64,000 nt of DNA from positions 46,326 to 110,325 of the forward strand of contig JBCCHN010000002.1 in assembly GCA_039028695.1 (NCBI GenBank). Direction: 5' to 3'. The notes under the pieces were generated by a model. It worked only from the letters and a program-made list of their open reading frames with translations, ran no database searches and was not told the DNA's origin. The translations under genes and the position numbers were made by a program. The DNA comes from JANQKX01 sp039028695. GTDB lineage: Bacteria > Pseudomonadota > Alphaproteobacteria > Kiloniellales > Kiloniellaceae. This document shows, in pieces, positions 26,009 to 34,775 of this stretch (its first letter is position 1; every line of letters begins with the position of its first letter).

Positions 26009-26806
26009 CTATTTTTCTAGCAGGACCCGTGCCCGCTGTAAATCGGCGGGAGTATCGACCCCCAGCGGCAGCATGTCAACGCGCGCTGCCCCGATTTTCA
26101 TGCCGGCCTCTAGAGCGCGGAGCTGCTCCAGTTTTTCTCTTTGCTCCAGGGGGCTGGGCGGCAAGCTGACAAAACGATCCAAGGCGGCCCGGCGATAGGC
26201 GTAGATCCCCACATGGTGATAGAGGGGCAATTCATCGTCCGGCCCGCCCCAGGGAACCGGAGCCCGGCTGAAATAAAGGGCTTGGGCCACATCTTGGCCG
26301 GGGGCGAAATCCAAGGCTGCCTTGACCACATTGGGGTTTCGCCGCTCGTCAGGGTCGGTGATTTCCACGACCAAGGTCGCCAGATCATTCTGCTTTTCTT
26401 TCAGGGGGAGCAAAACCTTTTGGATCACCGCGGGGTCAATTGTGGGCAGGTCGCCCTGAAGGTTGACGACGATCTGGTGATGCCCCTGCGGATCAAAGCT
26501 GCTCAGCGCCTCGAAGATACGGTCCGAGCCGGAGGGATGGTCAGGGCGGGTCAAAACCGCGTTGCCCCCTACTGCATGGATGGCTTGGCAGACCTCCGCC
26601 TCGGCACAGGCCACGACCACCGGCCCGATGGCCGCCTCCTCGGCCCGCCGCCAACAATGCACGATCATGGGCTCGCCATGAATATCGGCCAGCGGCTTGC
26701 CCGGCAGGCGCGTGGAGGCCATGCGCGCCGGTATCAGGACGATCGGTTTAAGGTCCGGGATCGAGTGGTCTTGCAAGTCATTATGGGTAGAAGGGGTTGC
26801 CGCCAT
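26009..26806 (-). CDS. kdsB: 3-deoxy-manno-octulosonate cytidylyltransferase
   Basis: 265 aa from the ATG at 26806; a GTG 12 bp earlier is also in frame. Makes CMP-Kdo for lipid A inner-core assembly. The nucleotide-binding start IPARMASTRLPGKPLADI, ACAEAEV and the VNLQGDLPTIDP block are typical. It pairs functionally with kdsD and the lpt genes elsewhere in the window, confirming a Gram-negative with Kdo-containing LPS. Confidence 0.95.
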   Translation of the reverse strand: MAATPSTHNDLQDHSIPDLKPIVLIPARMASTRLPGKPLADIHGEPMIVHCWRRAEEAAIGPVVVACAEAEVCQAIHAVGGNAVLTRPDHPSGSDRIFEALSSFDPQGHHQIVVNLQGDLPTIDPAVIQKVLLPLKEKQNDLATLVVEITDPDERRNPNVVKAALDFAPGQDVAQALYFSRAPVPWGGPDDELPLYHHVGIYAYRRAALDRFVSLPPSPLEQREKLEQLRALEAGMKIGAARVDMLPLGVDTPADLQRARVLLEK

Positions 26807-27015
26807 AGGAAGTCGCACTTGCTAGAGTTTTGTAGGGAAATTCAGATATTTTTGCTGAAGATATTGACCATATTCGCGCGGGCAATCGCAAAGACAATAA
26901 CAAAAAAGCAACATTTTATGGTCCAATTTGTGTCTGAGCGATCGCTTGGCCTATTGAACCGCCGCGATGGCGGGGCTATTGTCCGCGTGGGAACAAGAGG
27001 GGAAAAGGTTGCTAT

Positions 27016-27558
27016 ATGTCATCCCTTGAAATGAATAAAATTGCCGCGGCCATTTTGACCGCAGGCGTGATTGCGGGCACGACGGGCCTTCTGGCGCAGC
27101 TGATTTATCGACCGGCGCACCACGAGGGCGAGAACATTTACCTCTTCGGCGAAGTGGGTCAAAGCGGAGAGGCCCAAGAAGCCTCGGCACAAGAGGCTTC
27201 TCTGGAAGAGATCGGACCCTTGCTGGCCGCTGCTGACCCGGCCGCCGGTGAAAAACAGGCCAAGAAATGTACCTCTTGCCACACCTTCGAGCAGGGTGGT
27301 GCGGATAAAATCGGCCCGAACTTGTGGAATATTATCGATCAGCCTATCGGAGGTGGCGGCTTTGCCTATTCCGAGGCTTTGGCCGGAAAATCCAGCGAGG
27401 TTTGGACCTATGAGAACCTGAATGGTTTCTTGGCCAATCCCAAAGGATGGGCGCCGGGCACCAAGATGGGCTTTGCGGGTATAAAGAAGGTCGGGCAGCG
27501 TGCCGATTTGATCGCTTACATGCGCGGCTTGAGCGACAATCCGGCACCGCTGCCGTAA
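27016..27558 (+). CDS. membrane-anchored c-type cytochrome (CycM/cytochrome c552-like)
   Basis: 180 aa. An uncleaved N-terminal membrane segment (residues 8-26) is followed by an acidic, Ala/Glu-rich linker and a class I cytochrome c domain with heme motif CTSCH and distal Met in KMGFAG. Class I members with this layout carry electrons from the bc1 complex to cytochrome c oxidase. Start is ATG at 27016 (MSSLEMNK, the usual opening of this group). A strong terminator follows at 27628. Confidence 0.92.
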   Translation: MSSLEMNKIAAAILTAGVIAGTTGLLAQLIYRPAHHEGENIYLFGEVGQSGEAQEASAQEASLEEIGPLLAAADPAAGEKQAKKCTSCHTFEQGGADKIGPNLWNIIDQPIGGGGFAYSEALAGKSSEVWTYENLNGFLANPKGWAPGTKMGFAGIKKVGQRADLIAYMRGLSDNPAPLP

Positions 27559-27627
27559 TTTTCGTGTGGCGTCAGCTCATTGGCGGCCTTCGCGCAGTCG
27601 GTTTTTCGCTTGCACGCCCTTAAAGAT

Positions 27628-27660
27628 TTGGTGGGGTTTTCGCCCCGCCAATCGCTTTTT
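27628..27660 (+). terminator. Rho-independent terminator of the cytochrome c gene
   Basis: TTGGTGGGG (27628-27636) pairs with CCCCGCCAA (27643-27651), then a T-run (CGCTTTTT) ends at 27660. Confidence 0.75.
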
Positions 27661-27689
27661 GATCGCCCGGTCAACCCACCGGTGCATTA

Positions 27690-28496
27690 ATGTCTGATCC
27701 CGACTTCCCCTGCCCCGATGATCTCGTCGCCTTTGCCGAACGTTTGGCGGATGCCGCCGGCGTGGTGGCGATGAGGCATTTTAGGACTGCCGTCACCGTT
27801 GATGAAAAACCGGACTTAACGCCGGTGACGATTGCCGACCGCCAAGCGGAGGCCGAGATGCGGCGCTTGATCGAGCAACGCTATCCAGAGCATGGAGTGA
27901 TTGGCGAAGAGGCTGGCCGCCAGGGCGAGGCCAGCCGCTACGTCTGGGTCCTGGATCCCATTGATGGCACCAGGCGCTTCATTTCCGGCCACCCTGGTTT
28001 CGGAACATTGATCGCCTTGCTGGAGGACGGCCGGCCCCTCCTGGGGGTGATTTCCATGCCGGCCTTGGGCGAGCGCTGGGTCGGTGCCCGGGGGCATGCG
28101 ACCCTGTTTAAAAATGCCGCCGGGGTAGCGGAAGCCCGGGTCAGGCCCTGCCCGTCCCTGGACAAGGCCACCCTATTTGCCACCTCACCCTACATGTTCA
28201 TAGGCCCGGCCCGCCCTGCCTTCGAGCGGGTGCGCGAAGCCGCAAAGACCCCCCTCTTTGGCGGCGAGTGCCATGCATACGGTCTGCTCGCCAGTGGGTA
28301 CGTGGATTTGGTCATCGAAGCCGATATGGGGCTCTATGACTATCTGGCCCAGGTTCCGGTGATCGAAGGGGCGGGCGGAATCATGACGGATTGGCAAGGT
28401 CTCCCGCTCGGGCTCGGCTCGGGCGATCAGGTCCTGGCCGCGGGGGATTCCGCTTGTCACAAGGAGGCCTTGCGCCTTTTGAGTGGGGAACCCTAG
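27690..28496 (+). CDS. hisN: histidinol-phosphatase (inositol-monophosphatase family)
   Basis: 268 aa Mg-dependent phosphatase. The metal motifs GEEAG and DPIDGTRRFISGHPGFG identify the HisN-type branch, which dephosphorylates histidinol phosphate, rather than SuhB. The C-terminal DYLAQVPVIEGAGGIMTDW metal block is intact. It is not beside other his genes, which is normal in alphaproteobacteria. Inositol-phosphatase activity is the alternative. Confidence 0.9.
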   Translation: MSDPDFPCPDDLVAFAERLADAAGVVAMRHFRTAVTVDEKPDLTPVTIADRQAEAEMRRLIEQRYPEHGVIGEEAGRQGEASRYVWVLDPIDGTRRFISGHPGFGTLIALLEDGRPLLGVISMPALGERWVGARGHATLFKNAAGVAEARVRPCPSLDKATLFATSPYMFIGPARPAFERVREAAKTPLFGGECHAYGLLASGYVDLVIEADMGLYDYLAQVPVIEGAGGIMTDWQGLPLGLGSGDQVLAAGDSACHKEALRLLSGEP

Positions 28497-28707
28497 CTGG
28501 GATGGTTTTATTGGGTGATTACGCTTGGTTGGCTAAAACTCAAGCATTGCCTGTTAAATCACGGTAACTTTGCCGTAATTCCACTTGTTCCGACTCCCCA
28601 TTCGGCTAAATAACACCCATGACCTATGATTAGGGGCATGGCTTTGTGGGTGAAGCGGAGGAAAAACCTCCACGCCAACAAATGAATGACAAGCGCGAGG
28701 TTTGAGA

Positions 28708-30597
28708 ATGGGACTTTTGGCCCGAAACCCAAGCCGCCGGTTCCTGGCCGGCTTAGTTATGGGCGCAACCCTATCCCTTTCCGGACCATGCCTATCAAGT
28801 GAAGCCCTCGCGGACGAGGGAATCACCAAGACCTGGGCCATCGCCGAATTCGGTGAACCCCTCTACAAGGACGGCCTGGAACACTGGCCCTACGCCAACC
28901 CGGACGCACCAAAGGGCGGCAAGATCACACTTGGGGCAGCCGGCACTTTTGATAGTCTCAACTCCCTGATTCTGAAGGGTGAGTGGCCACGATCCATCGG
29001 GCTTGCATCCGATAGCTTGATGGTGGGATCTGGAGAAGAAATTGGCAGTTACTACGGCTTAATCGCTGAGACGATAGAGTATCCCGCGGACAAGAGTTAC
29101 GCGATTTTCAATATCCGCCCGGAAGCCCGTTGGCATGATGGTGCGCCGATCACCGCAGAAGACTTCAAGTTCAATTTTGATATGATCCAAGAACATGGGC
29201 GCCCCTTTCTGAAGTCCTTTTACAAGGATTTTGAAAGCGCAGAGGTTCTTTCCGATCATCGAATTAGGTACAACTTTTCCACCCGCGATTCCATGAAACC
29301 GCTGGTGCTGGCGGCCCAGATGGGGCCCACTTCCAAGGCTTATTGGGCGGCTAAAGATATCTCCAAAACCACATTGGAGCCTCCGATGGCCAGTGGGCCT
29401 TACCGGATCAAATCGTTGGAGGCGGGCCGCACCATCACTTACGAACGTGTCGATGATTACTGGGCTCGCGATTTGCCCGTGAACAAGGGGCTTCACAATT
29501 TCGACGAAATCAAGTTCGACTACTACCGCGACCGCACCGTTGAGTTCGAGGCCTTTAAGGCGGGAGCGATTGATTTTCGAGATGACTATTGGTCGAAACA
29601 ATGGTCGACTGGGTATAACTTTCCGGCGGTCAATAAGGGTCAGGTTATCAAGCGGGAGGTGCAAGACCGAACCCCGCACGGCATACAGGCTTTTTTCTTT
29701 AATCTGCGGCTCGACAAATTCGCCGACATCAGGGTCCGCGAAGCAATCACCAATCTATTCGATTTTGAAACGACTCAACGCACCTTGATGTATGGCCAGT
29801 ACACACGCATCAAGAGCTACTTCCCAAATTCCGATTTTGGCGCGGCGGGGCAGCCAACGGATAAAGAGGTTGAAATCCTGACGCCCTTTCAAGACCAGCT
29901 GGCACCGGAGGTTTTGAGCGATGAGTTTCTGCTACCTGTTACCGATGGTAGCGGGCGCATTCGCGCGAACATGCGTAAGGCTATCGCCTTGTTTAAAGAA
30001 GCAGGTTGGTCCCTAAAGGATGGCAAGCTGATAAACAACGACAGCGGCGAGCAAATGCGGATCGAGTTTTTATTGGTGTCGCCCGCGTTGCAACCCCTTA
30101 CCAACGCGTTTGTTCAAAACCTCAAACGTGCCGGAATTGACGCGTCGATCAGGATTGTCGATGCGGCCCAATACCAAAATCGGCTGGATGACTTCGATTT
30201 CGATGTTACCACGGTGCGATTGAACTTTTTCCCACCGCCGGGGCCGGAGTTGAAGTCTTACTACGGATCGGAGGCCGCCGATGTACGGGGCTCGGCGAAC
30301 ATGGCTGGCATCAAAAACCCCGTCGCCGATGCGCTGATCGACCAGCTTATCGCCGCCGAGGACCTGGAAAGTCTAAAAGCGACATCACGGGCTTTGGATC
30401 GGGTTTTGCTCTGGAACCACTATGTGATTCCCCACTATTACAATGACCAAAGTTGGTTTGCCTATTGGAATAGATTCGCGTACCCCGACACCCAGCCCAA
30501 GTACTCCTTCGGCACGCCGCCGACCCTGTCCCATGGCTTCCCCGCGACCTGGTGGATCGATCCGGAACTGGAAGCTGTGCTACCAAAGAAAAACTAA
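28708..30597 (+). CDS. yejA: ABC transporter periplasmic substrate-binding protein, Yej-type (copy 1)
   Basis: 629 aa from the ATG at 28708 (GAGG upstream). A Sec signal, with a pair of Arg near residue 10, leads to a family 5 solute-binding protein. Visible blocks include ITKTWAIAEFGEPLYKDGL and WPYANPDAPKGGKITLG. The family binds oligopeptides or microcin-like compounds and feeds YejB/E/F. One base separates its stop from the next ATG, which encodes a close paralogue. Confidence 0.93.
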   Translation: MGLLARNPSRRFLAGLVMGATLSLSGPCLSSEALADEGITKTWAIAEFGEPLYKDGLEHWPYANPDAPKGGKITLGAAGTFDSLNSLILKGEWPRSIGLASDSLMVGSGEEIGSYYGLIAETIEYPADKSYAIFNIRPEARWHDGAPITAEDFKFNFDMIQEHGRPFLKSFYKDFESAEVLSDHRIRYNFSTRDSMKPLVLAAQMGPTSKAYWAAKDISKTTLEPPMASGPYRIKSLEAGRTITYERVDDYWARDLPVNKGLHNFDEIKFDYYRDRTVEFEAFKAGAIDFRDDYWSKQWSTGYNFPAVNKGQVIKREVQDRTPHGIQAFFFNLRLDKFADIRVREAITNLFDFETTQRTLMYGQYTRIKSYFPNSDFGAAGQPTDKEVEILTPFQDQLAPEVLSDEFLLPVTDGSGRIRANMRKAIALFKEAGWSLKDGKLINNDSGEQMRIEFLLVSPALQPLTNAFVQNLKRAGIDASIRIVDAAQYQNRLDDFDFDVTTVRLNFFPPPGPELKSYYGSEAADVRGSANMAGIKNPVADALIDQLIAAEDLESLKATSRALDRVLLWNHYVIPHYYNDQSWFAYWNRFAYPDTQPKYSFGTPPTLSHGFPATWWIDPELEAVLPKKN

Positions 30598-30598
30598 A

Positions 30599-32449
30599 AT
30601 GGAAAAAATCCTTTCAAGTCGTTCAGTTATTGTCGCCTGTGCGGCGATCATTTTCGTCGCGTTCTTTGCGTCGAACGCGCGAACGGCGGAAGACAACATT
30701 ACCAAGACATGGGCCATAGCCGAATTCGGCGAACCACTCTACAAGGACGGCCTGGACCATTGGCCCTACGCCAATCCGAACGCACCCAAAGGGGGTGCGG
30801 TCACCATCGCCGATTTCGGCACGTACGATACCTTTAATCCGATCATCTTAAAGGGCGAATTCCCCAGTTCCATTGGCCACCTTTACGACTCCCTCATGGT
30901 GGGTTCATCCGATGAACTCTTGAGCGCTTATGGCCTTATCGCGGAGTCGGTGGAATACCCTGAAGACAAGAGTTGGATCATCTTCAATATCAACCCGAAG
31001 GCGCGCTATTCGGATGGCGTTCCCATTACCGCCGAAGACTTTAAGTACGCCTTCGAGGTGCGCCGCGAACATGGCCGTCCTTTTCTTAAATCATTTATCG
31101 AGGACATCGAATCTGCCGAGGTTCTGTCCGATCATCGCATCAAGTTTTCCATGCGTACCCGCGACACCATGAAGCCCTTGATCATCGCGGCGGGCTTTTC
31201 GCCCATGCCTCGGCACTTTTGGGGCGAGCATGATGTGACCAAAACAAGCTTGGCTCCCCCACCCGCGAGCGGCGCTTACGAGATAATCGATTTCGAGCCC
31301 GGGCGCTCGATCACCTATGGCAAGGTCGAGGACTATTGGGCGGAGGACCTGCCGGTGAACAAGGGCCTGAACAACTTCGATAAGATTCGCTACGAGTATT
31401 ACCGAGACGAAACCGTGCAATTCGAGGCCTTTAAGGCCGGCGAGATTGACTTTAGGTCGGAAAACTCCGCCAAGCGATGGAATACGGGCTATGAATTTGA
31501 CGGGGTTAAAAAAGGCCAGGTGATCTTGGATAGCCTGCCGAACGAATCACCCCGCGGCATTTCGGCCTTTTTCTTCAATCTGCGCCAGCCTCAGCTGCAA
31601 GATATTCGGGTGCGTGAGGCGATTGGATACCTTTATGATTTTGAGGCCATCCAACGGACCCTTTTGTTCGGCGAATATCAGCGGGTCAAAAGTTATTTTC
31701 CCAATTCGGACTATGGTGTCTCGGGCCTACCGACCGAAGAAGAGCTGGCGATCTTGGAGCCTTTTCGGGACCAATTGCCGCCGGAAGTGTTCACCGAGGC
31801 CTTCGAGCCTCCCAAAACCGATGGCAGCGGCCGGAACCGAGCCAATTTGAGGCAAGCTCTTTCCCTTTTCAACGAGGCCGGTTGGCAGCTCAAGAACGGC
31901 AAACTTGTGCACCATGATAGCGGCGAACAGCTTAAGTTCGAGATTTTGACCGCCAGTCCTGAAAGCGAACGCTTGGCGCTGCCCTTTATACAAAACCTAA
32001 AAAAGGCAGGCGTGGATGCCTCCGTCAGGCGGGTCGACGTGCCGCAATGGCGGACACGCATCGAAAATCTAGACTTTGATGTCTATACGGCGCGAAATAA
32101 CTTCTTTCCGCCTCCAGGCACGGAGCTGCGCAGCTACTTCGGCTCTGAATCCGCGAAAACGCCGGGTGGCGGAAATCGCGTAGGCTTTATCAGCCCCGTG
32201 GCCGACGCGCTAATCGATCAAATCGTCGCGGCGAAAGACCTGGAAACCTTGAAGGCAACGACACGCGCGCTCGATCGGGTGCTGTTGGCCAACCACAACG
32301 TGGTGCCCCTTTATTATCCGGACGAGACCTGGATTGCTTATTGGAACCGCTTCGCCCATCCCGAGCGGCTTCCCAAGTATGGCCACGGATTCATCACGAC
32401 CTGGTGGATCGATCCCGAATTGGACGCCGCCTTGCCGAAAGGAAATTAA
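30599..32449 (+). CDS. ABC transporter periplasmic substrate-binding protein, Yej-type (copy 2)
   Basis: 616 aa from the ATG at 30599, after a signal peptide ending in NARTA. A longer frame from 30443 overlaps copy 1 and is not credible. It shares long runs with copy 1 (for example ITKTWAIAEFGEPLYKDGL, FKAGEIDFR/FKAGAIDFR and RSYFGSE/KSYYGSE), so it is a tandem duplicate that has diverged along most of its length. Both are followed by a single permease and ATPase set. The two proteins may broaden the substrate range. Whether it binds the same peptide class cannot be told from sequence. Confidence 0.93.
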   Translation: MEKILSSRSVIVACAAIIFVAFFASNARTAEDNITKTWAIAEFGEPLYKDGLDHWPYANPNAPKGGAVTIADFGTYDTFNPIILKGEFPSSIGHLYDSLMVGSSDELLSAYGLIAESVEYPEDKSWIIFNINPKARYSDGVPITAEDFKYAFEVRREHGRPFLKSFIEDIESAEVLSDHRIKFSMRTRDTMKPLIIAAGFSPMPRHFWGEHDVTKTSLAPPPASGAYEIIDFEPGRSITYGKVEDYWAEDLPVNKGLNNFDKIRYEYYRDETVQFEAFKAGEIDFRSENSAKRWNTGYEFDGVKKGQVILDSLPNESPRGISAFFFNLRQPQLQDIRVREAIGYLYDFEAIQRTLLFGEYQRVKSYFPNSDYGVSGLPTEEELAILEPFRDQLPPEVFTEAFEPPKTDGSGRNRANLRQALSLFNEAGWQLKNGKLVHHDSGEQLKFEILTASPESERLALPFIQNLKKAGVDASVRRVDVPQWRTRIENLDFDVYTARNNFFPPPGTELRSYFGSESAKTPGGGNRVGFISPVADALIDQIVAAKDLETLKATTRALDRVLLANHNVVPLYYPDETWIAYWNRFAHPERLPKYGHGFITTWWIDPELDAALPKGN

Positions 32450-32504
32450 GGTGCTAGGCGGGAGCATCCGGGGTCCTTTCCCCTCGATCAGCACACGGAC
32501 CTAA

Positions 32505-33614
32505 ATGCTCGCCTATATCATCCGCCGCCTGTTCTTGATCATTCCGACCCTGTTCGGGATCATGGTTTTGAACTTTGCCATCGTGCAGCTGGCGCCGGGC
32601 GGGCCGGTGGAGCAGATGATCGCCGAGATCCAGGGCGAGGCGGTGGATGCCACGGCGCGCTTTACCGGCGGACAAGGGGATTTCCAGGGCGGCGGTCAGG
32701 AAGGCGCCCAGGGCGGCAGCAGCGTCACCAGCAAATATCGTGGCGCCCAGGGCCTAGACCCTGAAATCATCGCGGAGATCGAGCGCATGTTCGGCTTCGA
32801 CAAGCCGATGCACGAGCGCTTTTTGCTCATGATAGGCAACTATCTGCAGTTTGATTTCGGCGAGAGCTATTTCCGCGATCAAAGGGTGGTAGACCTGGTC
32901 TTGAGTAAGTTGCCGGTCTCCATCTCCATTGGGCTTTGGACCACCTTGCTGGTCTATTTGATCTCCATACCCTTGGGGATTTCCAAGGCCGTCCGGGATG
33001 GCACCCGCTTCGATGTGTGGACCAGCGGGCTCATCATCGTGGGCTATGCCATTCCTTCCTTTCTCTTTGCCATCCTGCTGATCGTGCTGTTTGCCGGCGG
33101 TACCTATTTCGACCTCTTCCCTCTGAGAGGATTGGTGTCGGACAACTGGGACCAACTGTCCTGGCCGGAAAAGATCCTCGACTATTTTTGGCACTTGGCC
33201 CTGCCGATCGCGGCGCTGGTCATTTCCGGCTTTGCCAGCTTGACCATGCTGACCAAGAATTCCTTCCTGGATCAGATCAGCAACCAATATGTGACCACGG
33301 CCCGCGCCAAGGGCCTGACCGAGCGGCGTGTGCTCTATGGTCATGTATTCCGGAACGCCATGCTGATCGTCATCGCCGGCTTCCCGGGCGCCTTTATCGG
33401 CGTGCTCTTCACCGGGTCCTTGCTGATCGAAGTGATCTTTTCCTTGGATGGTTTGGGATTGCTTGGTTTTGAATCGACCATCAATCGAGATTATCCGGTG
33501 ATGTTCGCGACCCTCTATTTTTTCACCCTGCTGGGTTTAATCGTGCATTTGATCAGCGACCTGACCTATGTGCTGGTGGACCCGCGGATCGACTTTGAAA
33601 GCCGGGAGGTCTGA
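32505..33614 (+). CDS. yejB: ABC transporter permease, YejB-like
   Basis: 369 aa with about six membrane segments. The N-terminus MLAYIIRRLFLIIPTLFGIM is the family start. A Gly/Gln-rich periplasmic insert (residues ~45-85: GGQGDFQGGGQEGAQGG) precedes the permease domain, and the EAA-like loop lies around TARAKGLTERRVL. Inner-membrane half of the peptide importer. It follows copy 2 by 55 bp and precedes yejE by 3 bp. Confidence 0.93.
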   Translation: MLAYIIRRLFLIIPTLFGIMVLNFAIVQLAPGGPVEQMIAEIQGEAVDATARFTGGQGDFQGGGQEGAQGGSSVTSKYRGAQGLDPEIIAEIERMFGFDKPMHERFLLMIGNYLQFDFGESYFRDQRVVDLVLSKLPVSISIGLWTTLLVYLISIPLGISKAVRDGTRFDVWTSGLIIVGYAIPSFLFAILLIVLFAGGTYFDLFPLRGLVSDNWDQLSWPEKILDYFWHLALPIAALVISGFASLTMLTKNSFLDQISNQYVTTARAKGLTERRVLYGHVFRNAMLIVIAGFPGAFIGVLFTGSLLIEVIFSLDGLGLLGFESTINRDYPVMFATLYFFTLLGLIVHLISDLTYVLVDPRIDFESREV

Positions 33615-33617
33615 GCC

Positions 33618-34775
33618 GTGGCCACCGATGCCTTCGGAGCTTCCCATCAAGCGCCCCACCAGGACCGCTTTTTAGGTGTCCCCATTACGCCTTTGACCCA
33701 ACGGCGCTTGAATAATTTCAAGGGTAACCGTCGGGGCTATTGGTCCTTTTGGATCTTCCTGGTGCTGTTTTTGGTGACCCTCTTTGCCGAATTGATCGCC
33801 AACGACAAGCCCTTGCTGGTGGACTATGACGGCGCCTTTTACTGGCCGGTCTTTCAAAACTATCCCGAAACCACCTTCGGCGGGGAGTTCGAGACGGATA
33901 CGGACTATACGGACCCCTTTGTTCAGGACCTGATCAATGAAAAAGGCTGGATGATTTGGCCGCTCATCCCCTATTCCTACGAGACCATCATCTATGACCT
34001 GCCTACACCGGCGCCCTCGCCCCCCTCTTTGAAAAACTGGTTGGGGACGGATGACCAGGGCCGCGATGTTATGGCGCGGCTCATCTATGGTTTTCGCATT
34101 TCCATTGTATTTGGCCTGGCGCTGACCCTCTTTTCCTCGGTGATCGGGGTGGCGGCCGGCGCGGTTCAAGGGTTTTTTGGGGGGTGGGTCGATCTGATCG
34201 GCCAACGCTTTATCGAGATCTGGTCGGGCATGCCGGTACTGTTTTTGCTGATCATCATGTCCAGTGTCATCGTGCCCGGGTTTTTCAGCCTCTTGGGGCT
34301 GCTCTTGCTGTTTTCCTGGATGGCCCTGGTCGGAGTCGTGCGGGCTGAATTTTTGCGGGCGCGAAACTTGGATTATGTGCGCGCCGCCCGGGCGTTGGGG
34401 GTCAGCAACAGCACGATCATGGTCAAACACATGCTGCCCAATGCCATGGTGGCCACCTTGACCTTCCTGCCCTTTATTTTGACCGGCGCGGTGACCACCT
34501 TGACCAGCCTGGATTTCCTGGGCTTTGGCTTGCCGCCGGGCTCGGCCTCGTTGGGCGAGCTGTTGCAGCAGGGCAAGTCCAATCTGCAGGCGCCTTGGCT
34601 GGGCCTGACCGGCTTTTTCGCCTTGGCCATCATGCTTAGCCTCTTGGTTTTTGTGGGAGAAGCCGCCCGAGATGCCTTTGATCCACGCAAACTCTTTACC
34701 GGCCCTCAGCCCGCCGAGGATGCAGCCGGGTCTGACGCTGAGCCCACCACAGAGGTTCGGGAGGTAAGGCCATGA
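33618..34775 (+). CDS. yejE: ABC transporter permease, YejE-like
   Basis: 385 aa, GTG start at 33618, right after yejB. The N-terminal ~130 residues hold one membrane segment and a periplasmic domain; the C-terminal half is a permease with the EAA loop (YVRAARALGVSNSTIMVKHMLPNAM). The terminal ~20 residues are acidic and disordered. Stop and the yejF start overlap (ATGA), so the two are coupled. Confidence 0.93.
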   Translation: MATDAFGASHQAPHQDRFLGVPITPLTQRRLNNFKGNRRGYWSFWIFLVLFLVTLFAELIANDKPLLVDYDGAFYWPVFQNYPETTFGGEFETDTDYTDPFVQDLINEKGWMIWPLIPYSYETIIYDLPTPAPSPPSLKNWLGTDDQGRDVMARLIYGFRISIVFGLALTLFSSVIGVAAGAVQGFFGGWVDLIGQRFIEIWSGMPVLFLLIIMSSVIVPGFFSLLGLLLLFSWMALVGVVRAEFLRARNLDYVRAARALGVSNSTIMVKHMLPNAMVATLTFLPFILTGAVTTLTSLDFLGFGLPPGSASLGELLQQGKSNLQAPWLGLTGFFALAIMLSLLVFVGEAARDAFDPRKLFTGPQPAEDAAGSDAEPTTEVREVRP

